Source: an uncultured Comamonas sp. (GTDB taxonomy: Bacteria; Pseudomonadota; Gammaproteobacteria; Burkholderiales; Burkholderiaceae_C). From it: DNA of 64,000 nucleotides. A program made the translations under genes and the position numbers. The stretch covers positions 62,001 through 126,000 of the forward strand of contig CAMZGS010000005.1 of NCBI GenBank assembly GCA_947306475.1, given 5' to 3'. Under the pieces are notes generated by a model that searched no databases, was not told where the DNA came from, and saw only the letters and a program-made list of their open reading frames with translations. Positions 37,865-47,854 of this stretch are shown one piece after another; positions within the stretch are counted from its first letter, which is position 1, and each line of letters starts with the position of its first letter.

Positions 37865-38227
37865 TCAGCGGCGTGCGCCATCGTCGGCATCCACATCCAC
37901 GTCCTCATTGGCACCGGCCATGCCCGCCTGCAGCCAGACGGCTTGCCACTGCGGCGGCACATCGCCCAGCACCACCCCGGCGGGCAACGGCCCCGGCCCC
38001 AGCACCAAACGCAGGCCACGCCGGGGCAGGGGATAGGCACGGATGTCGTCGTGGTGCTCGTTCATGAGCGTGGCCAGCTCGGCCAGGCAGTGCGCCAGCT
38101 GCTGCTCGGTGCCCGTAAACAAAAACACCGAATACTGCAACGCCAGCGCGCATTGCTTGAGCGCACGGTGGATGCGCCCCAGCCGCCGGGGGCAGGTAAT
38201 GTCGTAGCAGATGATGTACTGGCGCAT
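37865..38227 (-). CDS. cas2: Second Cas2-like protein
   Basis: This 120-aa protein begins MRQYIICYDIT with the Cas2 strand and Asp9, then RRLGRIHRALKQCALALQYSVFLFTG, the ferredoxin-fold helix and strand of Cas2. It is longer than usual and ends in an acidic tail (NEDVDVDADDGARR). It lies 53 bases after cas1. Together with the short cas2 upstream of cas1 it gives the locus two different Cas2 proteins. Confidence 0.8.
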   Translation of the reverse strand: MRQYIICYDITCPRRLGRIHRALKQCALALQYSVFLFTGTEQQLAHCLAELATLMNEHHDDIRAYPLPRRGLRLVLGPGPLPAGVVLGDVPPQWQAVWLQAGMAGANEDVDVDADDGARR

Positions 38228-38280
38228 AAAACTACCACTTTCATAGCTTGCAGCGCTGATCCAATCAGCAATTTGACCTC

Positions 38281-39282
38281 TCAGGACCCCCAGGCGTCCA
38301 CCTCGTCAGCGGCAGGCGCTTCCAATACCGTAGCAGGCTCGGGCAGCTCGGGGCTGATACGCCGGGCCAGGTCCTTGACCTGTGCGGCCATGGCACGGCG
38401 CAGGGGGCGGGCGTTTTCTTCATACGCCTGGTAATAACGCACACGCCCGGCCTTGCCCAGCAGGCAGGCACCGCCCGTGCTGGCCGTAGAAAAATGCTGC
38501 GCCGTCAGCGTCTGCTGCGCCACCATGCGCAGGCACAGGCGATCGATCAACGGGCGCAGCGGCTCCAGCACATCGCAGGCCAACGACTCGCGCCCGTGGC
38601 TGATCTGGTGGTAGTACCCAATACACGGGTCATAACCAGCAATGTGCAGCGCCATGGCCAGCTCCGCCGTGGCGATGGTGTACGTCAGCGACAGCAACAC
38701 ATTGAACGGATCGCGCGGCGGGCGGCGGTTGCGCTCCTGAAAGTTCAGACTGGGCGGCACCACCGCGCGCAGGCCGGCAAAGTAGGCCATGGCAGCCGCC
38801 CCCTCCATGCCGCGCAGGCTCTCCAGGCTGGACACCTGAGGCAGGCGCTGCATCTGCTCCTGCAACTGGCGCATGGCCTGGGTCAGCGGCAGGCGCTGGG
38901 CCGGGTAGTGCTGGCGCAGCTCATCCAGGCTGGACACCTGGGCCTGCAACTTGCCAAGCACCAGATGGCGTGCGTAGTCCAGGCAAAAGCCACTGTCCAG
39001 ACTCAGGCGCGTTTGCGCCACGCGGCGGCGAATGTCGTTGTGCCCCGGCCCCAGCAGCAAATGCGGATCGCCATGACGCCCCGACAAAAACAGCACCCCC
39101 ACCCCGCGCCGGCCCAGATGGCCCAGCAGCGCCGCCTCCAGCGTGACCCTGCCGCGCAGGATCAGACGCGTCAGCGGTGCCAGCGGCACCGTGGCACTGC
39201 GCTGGCCGTTTTCATAGAAAACGATGGCCCCGGCATCGTGCCGCAGGTGCACATCCCGACGATCGACATACAGGCTGGTCAT
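38281..39282 (-). CDS. cas1: CRISPR integrase Cas1
   Basis: Cas1 (333 aa) integrates new spacers with Cas2. The metal site is complete: Glu160 in LRGMEGAAAMAYF, His225 in GYDPCIGYYHQISHGRESLACDVLEPLRP, and acidic residues Asp237/Glu240. The N-terminal beta domain begins MTSLYVDRRDVHLRHDAGAIVFYENGQR. There is no fused reverse transcriptase or Cas6 domain. It starts 34 bases after the first cas2. Confidence 0.95.
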   Translation of the reverse strand: MTSLYVDRRDVHLRHDAGAIVFYENGQRSATVPLAPLTRLILRGRVTLEAALLGHLGRRGVGVLFLSGRHGDPHLLLGPGHNDIRRRVAQTRLSLDSGFCLDYARHLVLGKLQAQVSSLDELRQHYPAQRLPLTQAMRQLQEQMQRLPQVSSLESLRGMEGAAAMAYFAGLRAVVPPSLNFQERNRRPPRDPFNVLLSLTYTIATAELAMALHIAGYDPCIGYYHQISHGRESLACDVLEPLRPLIDRLCLRMVAQQTLTAQHFSTASTGGACLLGKAGRVRYYQAYEENARPLRRAMAAQVKDLARRISPELPEPATVLEAPAADEVDAWGS

Positions 39283-39316
39283 GGTGGTGTCCTTTCTGCG
39301 GGAGGGAGGTGTGCCG

Positions 39317-39595
39317 TCAAACGACACAGAAAAACGGCGTGTGAAAAGTCTGCGCCTGCCCCATGCAGTGGCGCCGCTGGCGTGGATCGAGCGCCAGGAT
39401 GTGCAGACTGTCCTCGCTGGTGTCGAGCAGGCGCTCCAGATCGTGTTGGATGTGCGCCAACTCGGCATCGGTCACCCAAATCTCCGGCACGCTTTTTTGC
39501 CCGGCCACGCGGTAGCTGTGGAAGTAGCGCCCCACCTTGGCCAGGCGTTTGGGGTCGCGCACGTCGTAGGCAATCAGATACAGGGTGCGGGCCAT
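39317..39595 (-). CDS. cas2: Cas2
   Basis: This 92-aa Cas2 begins MARTLYLIAYDVRDPKRLAKVGRYFHSYRVAGQKSVPEIWVTD. Asp11 matches the conserved acidic residue. It has the normal Cas2 length and leads the adaptation operon cas2-cas1-cas2-csx16-NE0113. The in-frame upstream ATG at 39631 has no support; AGGAGG lies 8 bases before 39595. Confidence 0.88.
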   Translation of the reverse strand: MARTLYLIAYDVRDPKRLAKVGRYFHSYRVAGQKSVPEIWVTDAELAHIQHDLERLLDTSEDSLHILALDPRQRRHCMGQAQTFHTPFFCVV

Positions 39596-39665
39596 GACAA
39601 CCTCCTGAGAACAAACGATGGTCAGAAACATCCGGCAATGGCCCCATTGTTCAGCCCCAGCGCAA

Positions 39666-39697
39666 TAAAAAACCGCCTGGCAAGCTTGCCGAGGCGG
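39666..39697 (-). terminator. Terminator at the left (distal) end of the CRISPR array
   Basis: CCGCCT (39673-39678) pairs with AGGCGG (39692-39697) around an inner CTGGCAAGCTTGCC. On the minus strand TTTTTTA follows. It lies 130 bases beyond the last degenerate repeat, as expected if the array is transcribed leftwards. It also carries the GCAAGCTTGCC palindrome 84-95 bases upstream of cas2. Confidence 0.75.
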
Positions 39698-39826
39698 TGG
39701 GAGGGGAGAGATGGGTGCAGCGCTATCAACCTGGTAGCTTATTGCGCTGATTGCACAAGCTTTTTACCGACTTTTATATTGAAAACCTAGACTGATTCAG
39801 CGCAAGTCGCTTGTAATACCATAGCA

Positions 39827-41456
39827 TGATAAATCCCTTTGAAATCAGGGCAAGCTTGAAACCGTTGTTGAGTTTCAGACGTTTGATAGTCAACGTCTTA
39901 ATTCCTTTGAAATCAGGGCAAGCTTGAAACTCAACCCAATCACCAATCCAGTGCGCGTATCCGGGGTCTTAATCCCTTTGAAATCAGGGCAAGCTTGAAA
40001 CCGCGAACATGGTAAAGGGCAATCCGCGCAGCCGTCTTAATCCCTTTGAAATCAGGGCAAGCTTGAAACGGTTGATGATGCCAACTTCCAGTTGGCCGAG
40101 GGGTCTTAATCCCTTTGAAATCAGGGCAAGCTTGAAACCGGTGTGGAATGCGGCTTACGAAGCGGGAAGTGCGTCTTAATCCCTTTGAAATCAGGGCAAG
40201 CTTGAAACGCGGGCGTTCCAACGAACCCTTCCACAAAGTATGGTCTTAATCCCTTTGAAATCAGGGCAAGCTTGAAACATACCCATTTGATCCAATGACC
40301 TTAAAAGAAGCGGTCTTAATCCCTTTGAAATCAGGGCAAGCTTGAAACCTACTTTCTATGATGAATTCAAGCGCACAGGAGAGTCTTAATCCCTTTGAAA
40401 TCAGGGCAAGCTTGAAACTCGTTATCTGATGAATCCTTGATGGAGTGGTGTCTTAATCCCTTTGAAATCAGGGCAAGCTTGAAACCCCGTATGGGACGTG
40501 GAGAACAATTCGGGTTCGTCTTAATCCCTTTGAAATCAGGGCAAGCTTGAAACTGAAATCAGGGCAAGCTTGAAATTTTAACGGAAGTCTTAATCCCTTT
40601 GAAATCAGGGCAAGCTTGAAACGCCACTCGCGGAAGACTTCAGCGCACAATTGGGGTCTTAATCCCTTTGAAATCAGGGCAAGCTTGAAACGAGATTTAA
40701 AGATGAAATACGAAAAGTTTGAAGGTCTTAATCCCTTTGAAATCAGGGCAAGCTTGAAACCGAAATTGACATTATAGGGTTATGCTGCGATTACAGTCTT
40801 AATCCCTTTGAAATCAGGGCAAGCTTGAAACCACATTAGAATGTGCAATTATTGGGGCACTATTTGTCTTAATCCCTTTGAAATCAGGGCAAGCTTGAAA
40901 CGACGGTGAAGTACAATTTCAAGATCAAGGATGAGTCTTAATCCCTTTGAAATCAGGGCAAGCTTGAAACCAACGTCGGGGTGTGCATTTCAACTAAACG
41001 GGTACGTCTTAATCCCTTTGAAATCAGGGCAAGCTTGAAACGCTGCAACTATGCAGAATGGCGTTGCAATAATTGTCTTAATCCCTTTGAAATCAGGGCA
41101 AGCTTGAAACATACATGACTGGAGGATTAACCCTTATTACCGTCTTAATCCCTTTGAAATCAGGGCAAGCTTGAAACTACAGCAGACGCAGAACTTATCG
41201 CCGCCTGCGACGTCTTAATCCCTTTGAAATCAGGGCAAGCTTGAAACTCAATTTCCGGAACAGTCAGGATTTTGGGCAGTCTTAATCCCTTTGAAATCAG
41301 GGCAAGCTTGAAACCGACACGGCGCAGGCCATCGGCGTCAAAGAATGGGTCTTAATCCCTTTGAAATCAGGGCAAGCTTGAAACCTCGATTGTATCGAGG
41401 AATATCTGCAAGAAAACACCGTCTTAATCCCTTTGAAATCAGGGCAAGCTTGAAAC
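39827..41456 (-). CRISPR. Type III-B CRISPR array, 24 repeats and 23 spacers
   Basis: Repeats are 36 bases, starting every 67 to 72 bases. In the proposed crRNA sense (minus strand) each begins GTTTCAAGCTTGCCC and ends CAAAGGGATTAAGAC. CCCT and AGGG form a short stem whose base would leave the 8-base 5' handle AUUAAGAC, much like the AUUGCGAC handle of T. thermophilus. Spacers are 31-36 bases. The repeat at 39827-39862 is degenerate over its plus-strand 5' bases and that at 39895 has one change; the others are identical, marking the left as the old end. The spacer at 40554-40586 contains 22 bases of the repeat. Several spacers are much more AT-rich than the host. Confidence 0.97.
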
Positions 41457-41676
41457 CGCACCGCCAAAAAACTTCAATCCTGACAAGCACTTACAGAGGG
41501 GGTTATGGAAATTTTCCATGTCGTCTGAGATGTCTTGGCAAGCAGAAAGACCGCGTGGTTTCAAGGAGGAGCAGTGTAGGCGATGGGCAGCGCCGCCCGG
41601 ACGTTCTTGGCTGCGTCCTTTGGAGGTGCCCCATCGCTGTTGGCGAAGGGACCTGCGGCTACTGGAGGTGGGGGGC
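41457..41676 (-). promoter_or_regulatory. Probable CRISPR leader
   Basis: This 220-base stretch lies between the perfect right-hand repeat and the end of the lipoprotein gene. Next to the repeat it is AT-rich on the minus strand (GGATTGAAGTTTTTTGG). It contains the palindrome ATGGAAATTTTCCAT (41505-41519). The polarity evidence given for the array makes this the leader. No clear -10/-35 pair could be assigned. Confidence 0.6.
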
Positions 41677-42123
41677 CTAGCTGGCGCTTTGCAGCCCTGC
41701 GGGGGTGGACTCGGCTGGGACAGGCTGCTGGGGCTTGGCCGTCTCAGGCTCGGCTGGCAGGGGCAGCGGCTCGCACTTCTTGGCGATCATGGTTTGCTGA
41801 ATGGCGTCGTACTCGCCCTTGAGGCGGGCGTACTCTGCCTCCTGCTGCTTGGTGCCGCCCAGGGCAAACAGCGCTGGCCAGAACAGCACCAGGCCAACGC
41901 CCATGAGCACCTTGTCGTTGCTGGCAGCCTCGTCCAGGCGCCCGGCCAGCTGGTTGACGCGGGCGTGGATGCGCTGCGCCTCGCTGCCCAGCTGGGCGCA
42001 GTCGTAGCCCTGGTACTGCAGCGGTGCGGTGTAGGTGGCGGCAATGTCGGCCGAGGAGGTGGCGCAACCGCTCAGGGTCAAGGCAATGGCTGCGGCGCTG
42101 GCGATGATTTTTTGTGTCTGCAT
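41677..42123 (-). CDS. Small lipoprotein inside the CRISPR-Cas locus
   Basis: This 148-aa protein starts MQTQKIIASAAAIALTLSGCATSS, a lipoprotein signal with lipidated Cys20. The rest has YDCAQLGSEAQRIHARVNQLAGRLDEA, a short hydrophobic stretch (VLMGVGLVLFWPALFALGG), and KQQEAEYARLKGEYDAIQQTMIAKKC, probably a helical hairpin. Similar small lipoproteins occur widely in proteobacteria and have no assigned CRISPR role. It has a GCAAGCTTGCC palindrome 77-87 bases upstream, like the cas operons. Function is unknown. Confidence 0.75.
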   Translation of the reverse strand: MQTQKIIASAAAIALTLSGCATSSADIAATYTAPLQYQGYDCAQLGSEAQRIHARVNQLAGRLDEAASNDKVLMGVGLVLFWPALFALGGTKQQEAEYARLKGEYDAIQQTMIAKKCEPLPLPAEPETAKPQQPVPAESTPAGLQSAS

Positions 42124-42199
42124 GGTGCTTTTCTTTCTGTCAAAAAAAGTAAAGGGATGCCGTGCAGTATGTTTTTTTCTGTTCCGCGCAGGGGCCGCC

Positions 42200-42210
42200 G
42201 CAAGCTTGCC
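42200..42210. promoter_or_regulatory. GCAAGCTTGCC palindrome upstream of the lipoprotein
   Basis: GCAAGCTTGCC lies 77-87 bases before the start at 42123, between the csx2 terminator and the gene. It is one of four such sites in the locus. Confidence 0.4.
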
Positions 42211-42244
42211 AATTTGGCGCGGGCAGGGCGCATTAGGTGCTTGC

Positions 42245-42287
42245 AAAAAAAATAGCTGCCCGCGCTTGATGGGTAAGCGCGGGCAGC
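42245..42287 (-). terminator. Terminator of the CARF-HEPN gene
   Basis: GCTGCCCGCGCTT (42255-42267) and AAGCGCGGGCAGC (42275-42287) form a perfect 13-pair stem with a seven-base loop. On the minus strand TATTTTTTTT follows. The sequence is a copy of the dispersed AATAGCTGC element used as a terminator. Confidence 0.88.
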
Positions 42288-42316
42288 GGTTTTTATGTTG
42301 AATTTTGTGGGGGTGG

Positions 42317-43558
<1,242 letters not shown>

Positions 43559-43577
43559 CTATTTTTAGGAGGCGCGC

Positions 43578-43868
43578 ATGACCATTGCCACCATGAACAG
43601 CCGCACGTTTGCCCGCGATGCGGCCGCCGTCAAGCGGGCGGCGCAGCAGGGGCCAGTGATCATTACCGAGCGGGGCAAACCGGCCTTGGCGGTGCTGTGC
43701 ATTGAAGAGTATTACCGGTTGACGGGACAAACCAACGGCCCCAGCCTGCTGCAAGCCATGCAGGCCCTAGAGGCCCCCGCCGGGGTGGATTTGGAGTTGC
43801 CGGTGCGGGCCGAGGCGGCGGGTTTTGCTGCGCGGGTGCCCGACTTCGGCATGCCGGTGGAGCGCTGA
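43578..43868 (+). CDS. Phd/YefM-type antitoxin
   Basis: This 96-aa protein has the Phd/YefM DNA-binding fold: MNSRTFARDAAAVKRAAQQGPVIITERGKPALAVLCIEEYYRL. The C-terminal part would bind the toxin. TAGGAGG lies 9 bases before the ATG. The stop overlaps the toxin ATG. It is on the opposite strand to all cas genes around it. Confidence 0.88.
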   Translation: MTIATMNSRTFARDAAAVKRAAQQGPVIITERGKPALAVLCIEEYYRLTGQTNGPSLLQAMQALEAPAGVDLELPVRAEAAGFAARVPDFGMPVER

Positions 43869-44290
43869 TGTATTTGCTCGATACCAACGTGCTGTCTGAG
43901 TTGCGCACGGGCAAACCCCAGCCTGATGCGCAGGTGCTGGCTTGGGCGGCGACTGTGCCGCTGGCAGCGCAGTATGTGAGCGTGGTGACGTGGATGGAGA
44001 TTGACATTGGCATCTTGCGCTTGCAGCGGCGCGATGCAGCGCAAGCCCAGGCGCTGCAAGCTTGGTTTGCCCAAGTGCGCGCCTTGTTTGCCGGGCGTAC
44101 GCTGCCGGTGGATGAGGCTGTGGTGCAGCGCGGTGCCCAGCTGCATGTACCCAACCCCGCCCCGCCGCACGATGCGCTGATTGCAGCCACGGCCTTGGCG
44201 CATGGGCTGACGCTGGTGACGCGCAATGTGCGCGATTTTGTCGGCATGGGGGTGCAGTTGCTCAACCCGTGGCAGCTGCCCCCCACCTAG
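43868..44290 (+). CDS. vapC: VapC-type PIN-domain toxin
   Basis: This 140-aa PIN-domain ribonuclease keeps the acidic site: Asp5 (YLLDTNVLSEL), Glu44 (TWMEIDIG), Asp101 (HDALIAATA) and Asp122 (TRNVRDF). VapC toxins cut tRNA or rRNA. Its 3' end overlaps the 3' end of convergent cas6 by four bases, so the pair is packed tightly into the cas locus. Confidence 0.9.
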   Translation: MYLLDTNVLSELRTGKPQPDAQVLAWAATVPLAAQYVSVVTWMEIDIGILRLQRRDAAQAQALQAWFAQVRALFAGRTLPVDEAVVQRGAQLHVPNPAPPHDALIAATALAHGLTLVTRNVRDFVGMGVQLLNPWQLPPT

Positions 44291-45213
44291 TCAGGCATGA
44301 GCCGGTAGCCGCCCAGCCCCATGGTGGCGTTTTTGCCGATGTGCAGCCATTGGCCCAGGTGCAGCAGCTCGGCAAAGGGTGCCAGGTCGCCGTGCAGCTG
44401 CACGCTGCCCAGCAGGCCGCCCAGCTGCATTTCTTGCTGCTGGCGTTGCGAGTAGCGACCCCAGTCGAACCAGTGCAGGTCTTGGGCTTGCAGCGCGACA
44501 GCCTGGGCCTGTTCGACCAGGGTTTTGAAATCGTATTGCGGGGCGGCAGTGCCCAGATGCACATCGCACAGCAGCTGGTGGCGCCGCGCCAGGGCAATGA
44601 GCAGATCGCGCGCGGTGAGCTGCCCGGCGCGCGCGGGCTTGCCTTGCACCTGCAGGCGCAAGGGGGTGTGAAAGTGCAGCGTGGCCTGCGTGCCCAGTGC
44701 AGGCGCGGGCGGCAATGCGGCATTCAAATTAAATAGCTGCTCGCGCTTGTCTGGCAAGGGCTGGAGGCCATTTTCATCATTAATTTCAAGCAGCGTGCAG
44801 GGCGTGTACCCCGGGCCCAGGCCGGTGCGCAGCGCGCGCTGCCAAGCCTGCTTCACCACGGGCAGCAGGCCCAGCGCCTTGCCGATGAGCACCAGGCCAA
44901 AGCCAAAGCTTTGCCCGGCCTGCAGCTGCTGCGCCCCGGCGCTGGGTGGCTCGATCACATAGGGCTGGGGCATGTGGCTGAACTTTTGCAAGCTGTGCCC
45001 GGGCAGCGGCGGCGCGGCAAAAAGCTGGCAGTAGGGGCAGCGGGCGTGCAGCGCGCAGGGCTGGCCGTCGGTGTGCGGCAGCGGGCTGAGCGCCAGCAGC
45101 GCGTGCCCAAAGGCGCCGCGCAACATGCTGCCCGCGTAGGGTGGCAGCTGCAGCGGGCCTTCGGCGCGCACGGTCAGGTGCAGGCGGGCGATGGGCAGGG
45201 GGCTGGACATCAT
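44287..45213 (-). CDS. cas6: CRISPR RNA endonuclease Cas6
   Basis: Cas6 (308 aa) processes the CRISPR transcript in the repeat. It is a RAMP protein with the N-terminal fold LRGAFGHALLAL, four Cys typical of this subgroup (CALHARCPYC), and the C-terminal glycine-rich loop LGQWLHIGKNATMGLGGYRL. Part of the middle (residues near 150-162, PDKREQLFNLN) is encoded by a copy of the dispersed AATAGCTGC element. It overlaps cmr6 by four bases. Confidence 0.9.
   Translation of the reverse strand: MMSSPLPIARLHLTVRAEGPLQLPPYAGSMLRGAFGHALLALSPLPHTDGQPCALHARCPYCQLFAAPPLPGHSLQKFSHMPQPYVIEPPSAGAQQLQAGQSFGFGLVLIGKALGLLPVVKQAWQRALRTGLGPGYTPCTLLEINDENGLQPLPDKREQLFNLNAALPPAPALGTQATLHFHTPLRLQVQGKPARAGQLTARDLLIALARRHQLLCDVHLGTAAPQYDFKTLVEQAQAVALQAQDLHWFDWGRYSQRQQQEMQLGGLLGSVQLHGDLAPFAELLHLGQWLHIGKNATMGLGGYRLMPD
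44730..44776 (+). repeat. Dispersed AGCT-type element inside cas6
   Basis: The copy begins AATAGCTGCTCGCGCTTG and continues TCTGGCAAGGGCTGGAGGCC then ATTTT, closely matching 29324-29367. It lies in the cas6 reading frame without breaking it. Confidence 0.7.
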
Positions 45214-46484
45214 GCCTTTTCAATGCGCAGCAAGACGCCTTCGGCCACGTAGGCGGTGAGTTTGACGAATTGGTTGGTCTTGATCTTTTGCTGCAGGTCT
45301 GCGGGCAGGGTTTGCAGCAGCGCTTCGCCCTGCGGGGCAATGGCGATGGCGGTTTTGCCGTTTTTCTCCACCGTCAGGGCACCGTTGGCGCGGTTGAATT
45401 TCGGTCTGGCGCCTTCCCAAGCCACGGCGTTTTCTTGCTGGCGTTTTTGTGCTTCGGCTTTTTCCAGTTCTCGGGCTTTTTCGGCCTGTTGCCGGGCGCG
45501 TTCACGTTCGCGCTCTACCTGGGCTTGGGACTGCATGGCCCCATAACCCACGGCGGTCTTGGCACCAAAGCCCAGCCATTCAAAGGCGTGTTCAAAGGCG
45601 GCGGTCAGCAGGGTTTGCCAGCGTTGGTTGTGTGCCAGATCGGGTGCCAGCCACTCCAGGTGCGCCATGTCGCAGCGCACATGAAAGGTAAAGTGTGTGC
45701 CCGGTGGCAGAGTCAGAAAGCTGATGGGGTTAGGTGCACCGCTGTCGTGCGGGCTGGTGCTGTTGCCGCTCTTGCGATCTTGTTTTTGCTGGTAGTAGTG
45801 GCTCTGGTGCGGGGTCATGATGTCCACGCTCAGGCTGTCGCCGGGGATTTGCGGCAGGGCATCCCAAAAGCTCAGGGCACCACGCACATGGTCGCTGCTG
45901 CCGTCTTCGGTTTCGCGGCCAAAAAGGGCATCCAGCACTGAGAGATCAATCTTTCTGCCGTCGCTCCATGGCGGCTGGTGGATGAGTTCTTCGGTCCAGC
46001 CGCAGGTATCGCCCCACTGTCCGCTGGCCAGCTCACGTGCAGCCTGGCGCAGCACGCCCTTGATGCCGCTACCCGGCAGGTAGGGCAGGCCGTAGGGGTT
46101 GAGGAAGGCAAAGCCGTTTTCCAGCGGGTGTTCGTTGCCCAGGCCGGTGGTGAAGGGGGCGGTGGCGGTGGCCTCCAGCGTCAGCACATCGGCGCAGGCT
46201 TGGGCGGTGTGGCTTTGGCGTTGGGCTAGGGCGGCCATGGTGGCTTTGTCGTTGGGAGTGAGTTTGCAGGCTTGCTGCAGGGCAAAAGTTTTGTTCTCGA
46301 CCTTGATTTCACGCTCTTCGCGCTGCTGGCCGCGCACGGCGTAATCAATGTCTGCAGTGCTCCACAGCAATTGCTGCGTGCGCCGGTTCACGCCCCACAG
46401 CGGCAAATACATGCCAAAGCGCAGCCCCGGCGATGCACTGCTGAAGTCAGCTCCCAAGTAAGCGGGTACGGCAGCAATGGGCAT
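45210..46484 (-). CDS. cmr6: Type III-B RAMP protein Cmr6
   Basis: This 424-aa Cas7-like subunit caps the Cmr backbone. Core motifs are TGLGNEHPLENGFAFLNPYGLPYLPGSGIKGVLRQAAREL, GALSFWDALPQ, DIMTPHQSHYYQ and AFEWLGFGAKTAVGYGAM. After the RAMP core, a charged coiled-coil-like stretch (ERERERARQQAEKARELEKAEAQKRQQE) and about 80 more residues extend it well beyond the usual Cmr6. The start MPIAAVPAYLG is chosen over an ATG 22 codons upstream. Confidence 0.9.
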   Translation of the reverse strand: MPIAAVPAYLGADFSSASPGLRFGMYLPLWGVNRRTQQLLWSTADIDYAVRGQQREEREIKVENKTFALQQACKLTPNDKATMAALAQRQSHTAQACADVLTLEATATAPFTTGLGNEHPLENGFAFLNPYGLPYLPGSGIKGVLRQAARELASGQWGDTCGWTEELIHQPPWSDGRKIDLSVLDALFGRETEDGSSDHVRGALSFWDALPQIPGDSLSVDIMTPHQSHYYQQKQDRKSGNSTSPHDSGAPNPISFLTLPPGTHFTFHVRCDMAHLEWLAPDLAHNQRWQTLLTAAFEHAFEWLGFGAKTAVGYGAMQSQAQVERERERARQQAEKARELEKAEAQKRQQENAVAWEGARPKFNRANGALTVEKNGKTAIAIAPQGEALLQTLPADLQQKIKTNQFVKLTAYVAEGVLLRIEKA

Positions 46485-46485
46485 A

Positions 46486-47850
<1,365 letters not shown>

Positions 47851-47854
47851 TTAA

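Noticed and set aside
39596..39826. Left flank of the array as leader, next to cas2
   Set aside because: First choice because it adjoins the adaptation genes and the repeat ends CTTGAAAC on plus. Rejected because the repeats are degenerate here, a minus-strand terminator lies in it, and spacers look coding on plus.
39940..40650. Minus-strand open frames with repeated FKLALISKGL
   Set aside because: They are translations of the CRISPR repeats (also on plus at 41345), not genes.
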